Assembly: GCA_016342445.1 (NCBI GenBank)
Contig: JAEIOF010000006.1
Coordinates: forward strand, 1 to 40,630
DNA from: Verrucomicrobiota bacterium
GTDB taxonomy: Bacteria; Verrucomicrobiota; Kiritimatiellia; Kiritimatiellales; Tichowtungiaceae
Direction: 5' to 3'
DNA: 40,630 bases
This document shows, piece by piece, positions 31,195-38,775 of this stretch; position 1 is the first letter of the stretch; each line of letters opens with the position of its first letter. Made by a program: the position numbers and the translations under genes. The notes under the pieces were generated by a model. It saw nothing but the letters and a program-made list of their open reading frames with translations, was not told the origin of the DNA and made no database searches.

Positions 31195-31251
31195 TTCCAA
31201 CCATTGGAAAAACCCCGCGCTCTGACGCAATCAGAATTCCACTGATTGGAA
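31195..31251. repeat. Palindromes in the exbB/DUF134 divergent region
   Basis: Perfect copy at 31195-31209 (spacer CCA) and a one-mismatch copy at 31237-31251 (TTCCACTGATTGGAA). Unlike the other intergenic clusters these lie upstream of genes. Confidence 0.85.
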
Positions 31252-31266
31252 AAAAGGAAATGCCGG

Positions 31267-31296
31267 TTGCTTTTTGTTTTTGGCATATGCTATTAA
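31267..31296 (+). promoter_or_regulatory. Candidate promoter of the 13-gene operon, with GCATATGC dyad
   Basis: TTGCTT (31267-31272), 18-bp spacer, TATTAA (31291-31296), only 6 bp before the DUF134 ATG, which lacks a Shine-Dalgarno sequence. The message may therefore be leaderless. The 8-bp perfect palindrome GCATATGC (31283-31290) fills the spacer next to the -10 box and would suit autoregulation by the DUF134 protein. Confidence 0.4.
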
Positions 31297-31302
31297 CCAA
31301 CC

Positions 31303-31650
31303 ATGCCAAGACCCCCCATAGAACGACGGATCGGCCAGTGCGCGCCGGTGACTTACTTCAAGCCGCAAGGAATTCCACTGCGAATGCTCGAAGCAGTTGA
31401 GCTGGCCGCCGATGAGCTGGAAGCCATCCGGCTGGCCGATTTTGAAGGGCTTTATCAGGAACAAGCCGCTGAACAGATGGGCGTGTCGCGCCAGACATTT
31501 GGACTCATTGTCACCCGGGCGCATAAAAAAGTGGCGGAAGCGCTGACGCAAGGGAAAGCGATCTGCGTCGAGGGAGGCAACGCCCCGGTGATCACAGAGC
31601 AACCGGGGAACGGATGCGGACGGGGTCGCCACGGTCGCGGCTGCCAGTAG
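31303..31650 (+). CDS. DUF134 predicted DNA-binding protein
   Basis: 115 residues. MPRPPIERRIGQCAPVTYFKPQGIP is the standard DUF134 opening; a sigma-70-region-4-like helix-turn-helix follows (LEAIRLADFEGLYQEQAAEQMGVSRQTFGLIVTRAHKKVAEAL). The C-terminus is a short Gly/His/Cys-rich tail (GNGCGRGRHGRGCQ) that might sense a metal. Genes of this family usually stand beside NifX-like proteins in anaerobes, as here, and it is the only regulator candidate in the operon. No Shine-Dalgarno sequence is visible. Confidence 0.9.
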   Translation: MPRPPIERRIGQCAPVTYFKPQGIPLRMLEAVELAADELEAIRLADFEGLYQEQAAEQMGVSRQTFGLIVTRAHKKVAEALTQGKAICVEGGNAPVITEQPGNGCGRGRHGRGCQ

Positions 31651-31674
31651 ATTTGAAAGAAAAGGAGGCATATT

Positions 31675-31932
31675 ATGCCAAGAGGAGACCAAACAGGCCC
31701 GGCGGGCGCAGGCCCGATGACCGGACGCGGCGCAGGTTTCTGCGCCGGATTCAACCCAGCCGGATTTCAAACCTCCGGCAGAGGCTTCGGACGCAGATGC
31801 GGACGGGGCATCGGAATGCGCAACGGGTTTGCACAACCCGCTCCATCGCCGCAAAACGCTGAAATCAATGCGCTGAAAGAACAGACGATCCGTATCGAAC
31901 AGAAATTGGAAGAGCTTCTAACCCGGTCATGA
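31675..31932 (+). CDS. DUF5320 family protein
   Basis: 85 residues. MPRGDQTGPAGAGPMTGRGAGFCAG is the glycine-rich opening of DUF5320; a C-terminal helical segment (EINALKEQTIRIEQKLEELL) can form a coiled coil. The function is unknown; relatives accompany NifX/MinD clusters in anaerobes. AAAGGAGG lies 7 bp before the ATG, one of the strongest ribosome binding sites in the window. It overlaps the next gene by 4 bp. Confidence 0.88.
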   Translation: MPRGDQTGPAGAGPMTGRGAGFCAGFNPAGFQTSGRGFGRRCGRGIGMRNGFAQPAPSPQNAEINALKEQTIRIEQKLEELLTRS

Positions 31933-32270
31933 AAAAGTCAGCCACAGAACACTTCACAAGCCGCCGGGGCAACTGCGCACAAGCCGTTGCTATGGCGTGG
32001 AAAGACAAACAACAACCGGAATCCGATCATCACGACCGGTTTTCCGGCGCCGGGCGCGGGCAGGCCCCGGAAGGAATCTGCGGAGCTCTGCACGCCGCCT
32101 GCGAAATCGCCGGTGAATCCCGGAAAGACATGTTGGAAGAAAAATTCCGGCAGCAGACGTCCGGCCACACAACCTGCCGGGACATCCGCCGCAACCGGAT
32201 TATGCCCTGCGCCGACTGTGTCGCTACCGCCGCCGGACTGCTCGACGAACTGATAAAGGAACCCAAATGA
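31929..32270 (+). CDS. C_GCAxxG_C_C family (redox-cysteine) protein
   Basis: 113 residues. The family's spaced cysteines are seen: GNCAQAV (Cys16), GICGALHAAC (Cys51, Cys58), TTCRDI (Cys83) and CADCVATAAG (Cys94, Cys97). In typical members Cys16 follows 'F/R-x-N-C-x-Q' and the second motif is GCAxxG; here the glycine-rich loop reads GAGRGQAPEGICGA. Such proteins are thought to be redox-active or metal-binding and often neighbour NifX-like genes. It overlaps both neighbours by 4 bp. Confidence 0.85.
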   Translation: MKKSATEHFTSRRGNCAQAVAMAWKDKQQPESDHHDRFSGAGRGQAPEGICGALHAACEIAGESRKDMLEEKFRQQTSGHTTCRDIRRNRIMPCADCVATAAGLLDELIKEPK

Positions 32271-32629
32271 AAATTGCCATCTCAACATCCGGTAACGACC
32301 TGAATGCTCCGCTCGATCCGCGCTTCGGACGTGCCGCCCGCTTTCTGATATACGATACAGAAAGCAAAACCTTCGAACTGGCCGGCAACGAACAAAACCT
32401 GAATGCGGCGCAAGGCGCAGGCATTCAGTCGGCGCAAAATGCCGCCGCGACCGGTGCCAAAGCGGTGATCAGCGGCCACTTTGGCCCCAAGGCCTTTCGC
32501 GTGTTGAGCGCGTCGAAGATTGCTATGTACGCCTCAACCGCCACCACCGTACAGGAGGCGCTGGATTTATATGTAGCCGGAAAACTGACCGCCGCACAGG
32601 AAGCGGACGTGGAGGGACACTGGCTATGA
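32267..32629 (+). CDS. NifX/NifB-C-like (MTH1175-type) protein, copy 1
   Basis: 120 residues, one dinitrogenase iron-molybdenum cofactor (NifX-like) domain: MKIAISTSGNDLNAPLDPRFGRAARFLIYD, GAGIQSAQNAAATGAKAVISGHFGPKAFRVL, VQEALDLYVAGKL. This is the typical MTH1175/ORP layout. In Desulfovibrio the ORP member of this family holds a Mo-Cu-S cluster; others carry NifB cofactor. The role here is inferred to be binding or carrying a metal-sulfur cluster. No nif structural genes are present, so nitrogen fixation is not implied. Confidence 0.92.
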   Translation: MKIAISTSGNDLNAPLDPRFGRAARFLIYDTESKTFELAGNEQNLNAAQGAGIQSAQNAAATGAKAVISGHFGPKAFRVLSASKIAMYASTATTVQEALDLYVAGKLTAAQEADVEGHWL

Positions 32630-33114
32630 GTCAAAAAAAAATCTGCTTTCCCCCGATTGGAGTGATTCACAGCGAACATACAGAGACGGCCAGCACTCCG
32701 ATCCAGCCGGTTTATGCACCCTCCTGCACCGGAACGGTCGAGGTTTTTCCCGAATACGCCGAAGGGCTGGATGATCTGGACGGATTTTCCCATATTTACC
32801 TGATCTATCATCTCGACCGGGCGGGGGAACCCCGCCTGAAGGTGAAGCCGTTTCTTCAGGATGTCGAACGCGGCGTTTTCGCCACGCGCGCGCCATGCCG
32901 CCCGAACGGAATCGGTCTGAGCATAGTCCGGCTCATCCGGCGCGAAGGTGCCGTTCTGTACGTACAAGGCCTTGATGTTCTGGACGGAACACCATTACTC
33001 GACATCAAACCCTATGTCTCACGATTCGACTGCGTCCAGACGGATCGCAACGGATGGCAGGATGAGGTGAACGAAGAGGATGCTCAGGTTCTCGGAAAAC
33101 GAAATTACCGATGA
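32626..33114 (+). CDS. trmO: TrmO-like tRNA (t6A37) methyltransferase
   Basis: 162 residues, TsaA/UPF0066 beta-barrel family. PPIGVIHSEH at the N-terminus, GTVEVFPEYAEGLDDLDGFSHIYLIYHLDR, the SAM-binding GVFATRAPCRPNGIGLSIVRL and LDVLDGTPLLDIKPYV are hallmark stretches. TrmO methylates N6 of t6A37 in tRNA. In anaerobes TrmO-like genes are commonly found within metal and NifX clusters, where a different substrate is possible. It overlaps both neighbours by 4 bp, so it is firmly part of the operon. Confidence 0.88.
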   Translation: MSQKKICFPPIGVIHSEHTETASTPIQPVYAPSCTGTVEVFPEYAEGLDDLDGFSHIYLIYHLDRAGEPRLKVKPFLQDVERGVFATRAPCRPNGIGLSIVRLIRREGAVLYVQGLDVLDGTPLLDIKPYVSRFDCVQTDRNGWQDEVNEEDAQVLGKRNYR

Positions 33115-33971
33115 ACACCACGCTCCACTGCATCCCCTGTTTTGTCCGCCAGACGCTCGATGCCTCCCGCAAGGTGGCGAATGATCCGGCGGTTCACGAA
33201 CAAATCATGCGCGAAGTGCTGCGCTGGATGAGCGATATGGACATGAGTCTGTCGCCGCCCGCGCTGGCACAACGCATCCACCGCCGTCTGCGCGAACTGA
33301 CCGGCGTCGCCGATCCGTACCGGGAAGAAAAGGATCTTCACAACCAGATGGCGCTAAAGTTGCTACCCGAACTGCGCGCGCAGGTTGCCGCCTCGAACGA
33401 CCCACTGATGACAGCGGCCCATCTGGCCATTGCGGGCAACATTATTGATCTGGGCCCCAAAAGCGGACTGGATGAAAACGAGATCCACGACGCCCTTCGG
33501 CACGCCTCGGAGAAACCGCTGGAAGGCGATCTGATTGCCTTTCGCGCCGAAGTCGCGCAGGCCAAAACCATTCTCTATCTGGCCGACAACTGCGGCGAAA
33601 TTGTTTTCGACACCCTACTGATCGAACAGCTCGGGCCGGAGCGGGTTACTCTGGCCGTGCGCGGGATGCCGATCATCAACGACGCGACCCTGGAGGATGC
33701 GGTCACCGCCGGACTCGATAAAATGGTTCCAATGATTGGAAACGGATCAGACGCACCCGGCACCATTCTCGACGATTGCAACGAGGAATTCCGCCAAGCC
33801 TTCGAGTCCGCCGATCTGATCATCTCCAAAGGTCAGGGAAATTTTGAGACGCTCAGTCCTTGTGGGAAAAATATTTTCTACCTGCTCAAAGTCAAATGTC
33901 CGGTGGTGTCCGAATCCGTTTGTCTACCGGTCGGCACACATGTTTTGTGTCACGGAAGGAACTTTTCATAA
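33111..33971 (+). CDS. DUF89 / ARMT1-like damage-control phosphatase
   Basis: 286 residues. The N-terminus has CIPCFVRQTLD, the CxxC typical of the bacterial and archaeal subgroup. The metal and catalytic motifs are LADNCGEIVFDTLLIEQL, MIGNGSDAPGTILDDCNEEF and IISKGQGNFETL. DUF89 enzymes are metal-dependent phosphatases acting on phosphorylated metabolites; prokaryotic members often accompany Fe-S genes. The gene overlaps TrmO by 4 bp and its last base is the first base of the MinD gene. A palindrome at 33727 is read VPMIGN inside the conserved 'NGSD' strand. Confidence 0.88.
   Translation: MNTTLHCIPCFVRQTLDASRKVANDPAVHEQIMREVLRWMSDMDMSLSPPALAQRIHRRLRELTGVADPYREEKDLHNQMALKLLPELRAQVAASNDPLMTAAHLAIAGNIIDLGPKSGLDENEIHDALRHASEKPLEGDLIAFRAEVAQAKTILYLADNCGEIVFDTLLIEQLGPERVTLAVRGMPIINDATLEDAVTAGLDKMVPMIGNGSDAPGTILDDCNEEFRQAFESADLIISKGQGNFETLSPCGKNIFYLLKVKCPVVSESVCLPVGTHVLCHGRNFS
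33727..33741. repeat. TTCCAANNNTTGGAA palindrome in the DUF89 gene
   Basis: Perfect copy, spacer TGA, read VPMIGN directly before the conserved GSD motif. Confidence 0.9.
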
Positions 33972-34795
33972 TGAAAGTCGCCATTGCATCCGGAAAAGGG
34001 GGAACCGGGAAAACGACGCTGTCCGTCGCTCTAGCGCAGGCCTGGGACGGGCCCGTTCAGCTGCTGGACTGCGATGTGGAAGCGCCGAATGCTTCGCTTT
34101 TTCTGAGTCTGGAAACGGCGACGGAGCAAGTCGTTACCGTACCGATTCCTGTCGTTGATTCATCGCGTTGTACTGGATGCGGAAAGTGCGCGGCGATCTG
34201 TGAATTCAATGCGCTGGCCGTAGCCGGAAACTCCGTGCTGGTGTTTGAAGAGCTGTGCCACAGTTGCGGCGGATGCGTACGAATCTGCCCCGAACAGGCG
34301 ATCACCGAACAGCCGCGAAAAATCGGAACGATCCGAACCGGATCAATCGAAACCATTCGCCTGACGGAAGGCCGGTTGGATATCGGTCGCGCCATGGCCC
34401 CGCCGCTGATCCGCGCGGTCAAAAAAAGCGCCGATCCAAAAACACCTGTTTTGATCGACTGTCCGCCGGGAACCTCCTGCCCGATGATCACCGCCGTAAA
34501 AGATTCCGACTACGTCATCCTCGTCACCGAACCGACCCCGTTCGGACTGCACGACCTGACGCTCGCGGTTGAAACGATGCGTTTGCTGAACCTTCCGTTC
34601 GGCGTGGTAATTAACCGCGCCGACAGCGGAGATGACCGCGTCGTCACCTTCTGCCAACAGGAAGCCATCCCCCTGTTGTTGCAGATTCCTGAATCGCGAA
34701 AAATCGCCGAGGCCTGTTCGCGCGGCGAGACGCTGTTATCCGCCGACCCGTCGCTGAAAGAAGCGCTGCAAAACCTCGCAAGGAGCTTCCAATGA
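33971..34795 (+). CDS. MinD/ParA-type ATPase with inserted 2[4Fe-4S] ferredoxin domain, copy 1
   Basis: 274 residues. Deviant Walker A GKGGTGKTT at the N-terminus, LLDCDVEAPN, then an inserted ferredoxin domain with two CxxCxxCxxxC clusters (Cys67/70/73/77 and Cys96/99/102/106), and the Walker B/switch LIDCPPGTSCP. Homologues form part of the ORP complex in Desulfovibrio. Probable role: ATP-dependent handling or transfer of Fe-S or another metal cluster. I place the start at ATG 33971, which shares its A with the DUF89 stop; the frame extending further upstream lies over DUF89. It overlaps the second MinD gene by 4 bp. Confidence 0.93.
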   Translation: MKVAIASGKGGTGKTTLSVALAQAWDGPVQLLDCDVEAPNASLFLSLETATEQVVTVPIPVVDSSRCTGCGKCAAICEFNALAVAGNSVLVFEELCHSCGGCVRICPEQAITEQPRKIGTIRTGSIETIRLTEGRLDIGRAMAPPLIRAVKKSADPKTPVLIDCPPGTSCPMITAVKDSDYVILVTEPTPFGLHDLTLAVETMRLLNLPFGVVINRADSGDDRVVTFCQQEAIPLLLQIPESRKIAEACSRGETLLSADPSLKEALQNLARSFQ

Positions 34796-35661
34796 AAGAG
34801 CTGGTCATTATCAGCGGGAAAGGCGGAACGGGCAAAACCAGTGTAACCGCCTCTTTTGCCGCTCTGGCAAAAAATGCGGTGCTGGTCGACTGCGATGTCG
34901 ATGCGGCCGACCTGCATCTGATATTAAATCCGCAGATCCGCTACCGGAATGATTTCTACAGCGGGCACGAGGCGATCATCCGCCCGGCGGACTGCACCGC
35001 CTGCGGATTGTGCCAAACGCTTTGCCGCTTCGACGCCATCCATGAGTCCGGCGAACGCTTTCAGGTGGATTCCGCGTCCTGCGAAGGGTGCGGCGTTTGC
35101 GTAGAATTCTGCCCGGCGAAAGCGATTAATTTTCCGGATCGGCTATGCGGCGAGTGGTTCCATTCGCAAACCCGCTTCGGCACGCTACTGCATGCGCGAC
35201 TGGGAATCGGCGCGGAAAACTCCGGGAAGCTGGTCAGCACGGTGCGCGGACAGGCCAAACAGTTTGCTCAGGCGATTCAGGCCAAGTGGATTCTGGTAGA
35301 CGGCCCGCCCGGCACCGGCTGTCCGGTGATCGCTTCGATCACGGGCGCGGATGCTGTGCTCGCGGTTACCGAGCCCTCCCTGTCCGGGAAGCACGATCTG
35401 CTGCGCGTTCTCGAACTGACCCGCCACTTCAAAATCCCCGCCTTCGTCTGTATCAACAAATGGGATATCAACCCGGAAATGACCGGACAAATTGAAGCGG
35501 CCGCAACAGAGGCCGGGGCCACCGTTTTAGCGCGAATTCCGTATGATCAATCCATTACAACGGCTCAGATCAACGGGCAAAGCGTAGCGGAACTCAACAA
35601 CGGCTCCGCGTCACAATCCATTCAAACCTTATGGGAGAAATTATGTCAGACCCTGCAATAG
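34792..35661 (+). CDS. MinD/ParA-type ATPase with inserted 2[4Fe-4S] ferredoxin domain, copy 2
   Basis: 289 residues, paralogous to the preceding gene. Walker A GKGGTGKTS, VDCDVDAADLHLIL, ferredoxin clusters at Cys68/71/74/78 and Cys97/100/103/107, then LVDGPPGTGCPVIASI and CINKWDIN. Tandem pairs of such ATPases are usual in this cluster type, suggesting a heterodimer. The stop lies 19 bp inside the next gene. Confidence 0.93.
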   Translation: MKELVIISGKGGTGKTSVTASFAALAKNAVLVDCDVDAADLHLILNPQIRYRNDFYSGHEAIIRPADCTACGLCQTLCRFDAIHESGERFQVDSASCEGCGVCVEFCPAKAINFPDRLCGEWFHSQTRFGTLLHARLGIGAENSGKLVSTVRGQAKQFAQAIQAKWILVDGPPGTGCPVIASITGADAVLAVTEPSLSGKHDLLRVLELTRHFKIPAFVCINKWDINPEMTGQIEAAATEAGATVLARIPYDQSITTAQINGQSVAELNNGSASQSIQTLWEKLCQTLQ

Positions 35662-36878
35662 ATGCACAACCCACCCTACCCGGCGTATTCGGACCGATGC
35701 GTGGTGCCAACGGGAACGTCCGGATCACCGGTCCGTGCGGCGATACCATGGAATTCTGGATTAACATTCAGGACGGACGAATTCACCGCTGTACGTTCAC
35801 GACCGATGGATGCTCCAGCTCCCTCGCCTGCGGAACCGCCACCTGCACGATGGCATCCGGAGCCCCTGAAGCGGTCGCATTTGAACTGCAACCGGAGGAT
35901 GTGCTCGCACTGCTCCCCGGATTCCCCGAAGCCGAAAAACACTGCGCCCTGCTGGCAACGAATACGCTCAAAGCCGCCATCTCAGATTATCGCAAAAAAA
36001 ACTGCCCTGCCGAATCGTGCGCCAGCTGCGCAAAAGAATGTGATACGCAAAAAGTTCCGCCCGCCACAGGCCCGGTCCCCGTTCCGCCGGTTCCGACCGA
36101 AAGCGGCCTTTCCGGTGTGAAGCATAAAATCGTGGTGCTCTCCGGCAAAGGCGGCGTCGGCAAAAGCACGGTGGCTGCCAATCTGGCCATGTCGCTGACA
36201 GCCCAAGGGTTCAAGGTCGGCCTGCTCGACGCCGACCTGCACGGACCGAGCGTTCCAATGCTGTTCGGTCTCGTCGGGGCGCACGTCGAACAGATCGGCG
36301 AGTGGGTTCAACCCGCAGAAGCCAACGGCATAAAACTCATGTCGGTCGGCTTCATGCTGGAGCACCCCGACCAGGCCGTCATCATCCGCGGCCCGCTCAA
36401 AATCAAAATGCTCGAACAGATGCTGCACGAAGTGAGCTGGGGCGAGCTGGACTATCTGGTTGTCGACTGCCCGCCCGGCACCGGCGACGAACCGCTCTCC
36501 GTCTGCCAGCTGATCGGCTCGCCGGACGGCGCGGTGATTGTCACCACGCCGCAGGAAATCGCCGCCGCCGATGTGCGCAAATCGGTTCAGTTCTGCCGCA
36601 AACTGGATCTTCCAATCCTTGGAATTCTGGAAAACATGAGCGGCTACGCCTGCCCAAAATGCGGCGAAACCGTGCACCTGTTCGGACAGAACGGCGGATT
36701 TAAAACGGCTGAAAAATACAACCTCGCCTTTCTCGGCCGCATCCCGATTGATCCGTCCGTCGGAATCTGCGCTGATGCCGGACGAAGCTTTCTGGCAACG
36801 CACGGCGAATCGGTCTCCGCAAAAGCATTTGAGACGGCAATTGAACAAATCCTATTCGCCCTGAAAAAGGAGTTTTAA
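35643..36878 (+). CDS. IscU-like scaffold fused to Mrp/NBP35 Fe-S carrier ATPase
   Basis: 411 residues, two modules. Residues about 25-118 form an IscU/NifU-N scaffold: ITGPCGDTMEFWI (Cys32, Asp34), TTDGCSSSLACGTATC (Cys57) and HCALLATNTLKAAISDY (Cys101), i.e. all three ligand cysteines plus the aspartate. A cysteine-rich linker (Cys121, 126, 129, 133) resembles the N-terminal cluster of NBP35. Residues about 160-411 are an Mrp ATPase: GKGGVGKST (168-176), DADLHGPSVP, DCPPGTGDEPLS and the dimer-bridging CPKC near residue 335. The start at 35643 has GGGAG 6 bp upstream. Fusing scaffold to carrier would let one protein build and deliver a cluster. A palindrome at 36610 encodes LPILGI, which fits normal Mrp sequence. 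Confidence 0.9.
   Translation: MSDPAIDAQPTLPGVFGPMRGANGNVRITGPCGDTMEFWINIQDGRIHRCTFTTDGCSSSLACGTATCTMASGAPEAVAFELQPEDVLALLPGFPEAEKHCALLATNTLKAAISDYRKKNCPAESCASCAKECDTQKVPPATGPVPVPPVPTESGLSGVKHKIVVLSGKGGVGKSTVAANLAMSLTAQGFKVGLLDADLHGPSVPMLFGLVGAHVEQIGEWVQPAEANGIKLMSVGFMLEHPDQAVIIRGPLKIKMLEQMLHEVSWGELDYLVVDCPPGTGDEPLSVCQLIGSPDGAVIVTTPQEIAAADVRKSVQFCRKLDLPILGILENMSGYACPKCGETVHLFGQNGGFKTAEKYNLAFLGRIPIDPSVGICADAGRSFLATHGESVSAKAFETAIEQILFALKKEF
36610..36624. repeat. TTCCAANNNTTGGAA palindrome in the Mrp module
   Basis: Perfect copy, spacer TCC, read LPILGI immediately before the family motif ENMSGY. Confidence 0.85.
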
Positions 36879-37717
36879 TGAACGTTCTGAACCTCACCGT
36901 ACTGGTTGAGAACACTGTCCGGGAGCGCGGCCTGCTGGCCGAGCACGGATTGTCATTCCTGATTGAAACCGGCGGCGAAAAGATTCTGTTCGATACCGGA
37001 CAGGGAGACGTACTGGAACAAAATGCTCGGAAGCTGGGCATCGACCTGAGCGACATCCATACGGTCGTGCTGAGTCACGGTCACTACGACCACACCGGCG
37101 GAGTGGCCTCCGTATTGAAGTCCATGCAGCACCGCCCGCGCCTGATTGCCCATCCGTCCGCATTCCTGCCAAAATTCACCCGCAACCCGGACGGCAGCTC
37201 GCGACCCATCGGCCTCTCCGAAGCCAATCGGCAGGCCATCACTGATGGCGCCGAATGGATTACCGCAGAAGGGGTGATAGAAATCGCGCCGGGGCTCTTC
37301 CTGACCGGCCCCGTTCCGCGCACCGCAGATTTTGAAGACACCGGCGGCCCGTTTTTTAAAGATGCCGCCTGCACGATCCCGGACGATCTTCCAGACGATC
37401 AAGCCGCATTTATAGAGACCCAAAACGGCACGATGGTGATTCTGGGCTGTGCCCATTCAGGGATTATCAACACCCTGCGGCACATCCAGACGCACACCGC
37501 AAACCGTCCGATCCACACCGTCATCGGCGGGATGCATCTGCTCCATGCAAACCAAAACCGGATGGATCAAACTATCACCGAGCTCCGCCGTTTCAACATT
37601 CAACACCTGCACCCCTGCCACTGCACCGGCTTTGATGCCACGATCCGGCTGTGGAATGAATTCCCCGGAAAATGTGAACCCTGCCCGGTCGGCACGACCA
37701 TAAAAATAAGGAAGTAA
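36878..37717 (+). CDS. MBL-fold metallo-hydrolase
   Basis: 279 residues. The metallo-beta-lactamase metal motif is SHGHYDHTGG (HxHxDH), with ILFDTGQGDVLEQNA before it, GCAHSGI later and VIGGMHLL near the end; these match the group annotated as 7,8-dihydropterin-6-methyl-4-(beta-D-ribofuranosyl)-aminobenzene-5'-phosphate synthase-like. The true substrate is unknown. The C-terminal HPCHCTGF and CEPCP give four extra cysteines or histidines. It shares one base with the Mrp stop. Confidence 0.88.
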   Translation: MNVLNLTVLVENTVRERGLLAEHGLSFLIETGGEKILFDTGQGDVLEQNARKLGIDLSDIHTVVLSHGHYDHTGGVASVLKSMQHRPRLIAHPSAFLPKFTRNPDGSSRPIGLSEANRQAITDGAEWITAEGVIEIAPGLFLTGPVPRTADFEDTGGPFFKDAACTIPDDLPDDQAAFIETQNGTMVILGCAHSGIINTLRHIQTHTANRPIHTVIGGMHLLHANQNRMDQTITELRRFNIQHLHPCHCTGFDATIRLWNEFPGKCEPCPVGTTIKIRK

Positions 37718-37718
37718 T

Positions 37719-37973
37719 ATGAGCCCGATCAAACTGTACACCAGCCGCAACTGCCCGATCTGTGACCAGGTCAAAACCGCACTGAAACCGCTGCCTCATC
37801 AGGTTTTATCCGCAGAAGAAAACATGGACGATCTGATTGCAGAAGTCACTCGCCGCGATCTCGACCACCGTCAAATCCGCCACGCCCCGGTGATGATTGT
37901 CCCGGACTGCAATCTCGTCTGGACCGGCGCGGACTGCCTGATTGCGATCGAAGACAAAGAGTGGGAAGACTGA
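37719..37973 (+). CDS. Glutaredoxin-like thioredoxin-fold protein
   Basis: 84 residues. LYTSRNCPICDQVKTAL carries a CPIC redox pair near the N-terminus; RHAPVMIVPD contains the cis-proline that follows the substrate groove in thioredoxin folds. Role: probably thiol-disulfide or persulfide transfer to a neighbour in the operon. AAGGAAG lies just upstream of the ATG, and only one base separates it from the MBL gene. Confidence 0.8.
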   Translation: MSPIKLYTSRNCPICDQVKTALKPLPHQVLSAEENMDDLIAEVTRRDLDHRQIRHAPVMIVPDCNLVWTGADCLIAIEDKEWED

Positions 37974-37978
37974 ATACC

Positions 37979-38773
37979 ATGAAAACACACACCCTTTTCT
38001 TTTCACCAACCCAGACCGGCGCAACGATTGCAAAAACGGTTCAGAACGCGCTGGAAACGGAAGCCGGCGAATCCTTTGACATCACCAAAACAGCGATTGA
38101 AAAAACCTTCGGCGCAGACGATGTGGTCATCATCGCCATGCCGATCTACAGCGGACGCCTGCCTCCCATTGGGGCCGAACGCTTTAATGCGGCTCGCGGG
38201 AACGGTGCCAAAGCCGTCGCGATCACGATGCGTGGCAACGCCAACACGGGCGATGCCCTGCTGGAGTTGACCGACCTCTGCACAGAACAGGGATTTGAGG
38301 TGATCGCCGCAGCGACATTCATCGGCGAACACTCCTTCACGATGAAAGAGTTTCCGATCGCCGTCGGACGCCCTGATGCTGCCGACCTGCAAAAAGCCGC
38401 GGACTTCGCGCAGCTCATTCAGGAACGACTCCATACGGAAGGGCCGCTGGCCCCGCCCGCCGTACCGGGAACCCGCCCTTATAAGGACGCAATGAACCCG
38501 CCCGGCACAGCGGCAACAGGAACAAATCCGGAAAACTGTACCCGCTGCGGCCTGTGCCAAACCTTCTGCCCGACCGGAGCCATCACCCTGACCGCCGACG
38601 GCCCGCAAACGGATGACAGCAAATGCATCTGGTGCGCGGCCTGTGTCAAAGTCTGTACCAGCCACGCCCGCGCATTCACTCTGCCCAAAATTAAAGAAAT
38701 CGCCGAACGCCTTTACCAAACCTGTCAAACCCGCCAGAAACCGGAATGGTTTCTGGCACAAAAAGGAAACTGA
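37979..38773 (+). CDS. EFR1-like flavodoxin/ferredoxin fusion
   Basis: 264 residues. N-terminal flavodoxin-like domain (LFFSPTQTGATIAKTV, the FMN phosphate loop; VIIAMPIYSGRLPP) followed by a 2[4Fe-4S] ferredoxin (CTRCGLCQTFCPTGAI and CIWCAACVKVCTSHA). This is the EFR1 layout. It likely passes electrons to the cluster-handling proteins of the operon. I start at ATG 37979, giving MKTHTLFFSP; the frame before it overlaps the glutaredoxin-like gene. In the second cluster the usual proline after the last cysteine is replaced by threonine. Confidence 0.9.
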   Translation: MKTHTLFFSPTQTGATIAKTVQNALETEAGESFDITKTAIEKTFGADDVVIIAMPIYSGRLPPIGAERFNAARGNGAKAVAITMRGNANTGDALLELTDLCTEQGFEVIAAATFIGEHSFTMKEFPIAVGRPDAADLQKAADFAQLIQERLHTEGPLAPPAVPGTRPYKDAMNPPGTAATGTNPENCTRCGLCQTFCPTGAITLTADGPQTDDSKCIWCAACVKVCTSHARAFTLPKIKEIAERLYQTCQTRQKPEWFLAQKGN

Positions 38774-38775
38774 AA

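Noticed and set aside
31118-31309. 63-codon minus-strand ORF ending with an ATGA overlap at the exbB start
   Set aside because: The 4-bp overlap resembles coupling seen elsewhere here, but the ORF runs through two palindromes and the DUF134 promoter, has no ribosome binding site, and shows no recognisable domain.
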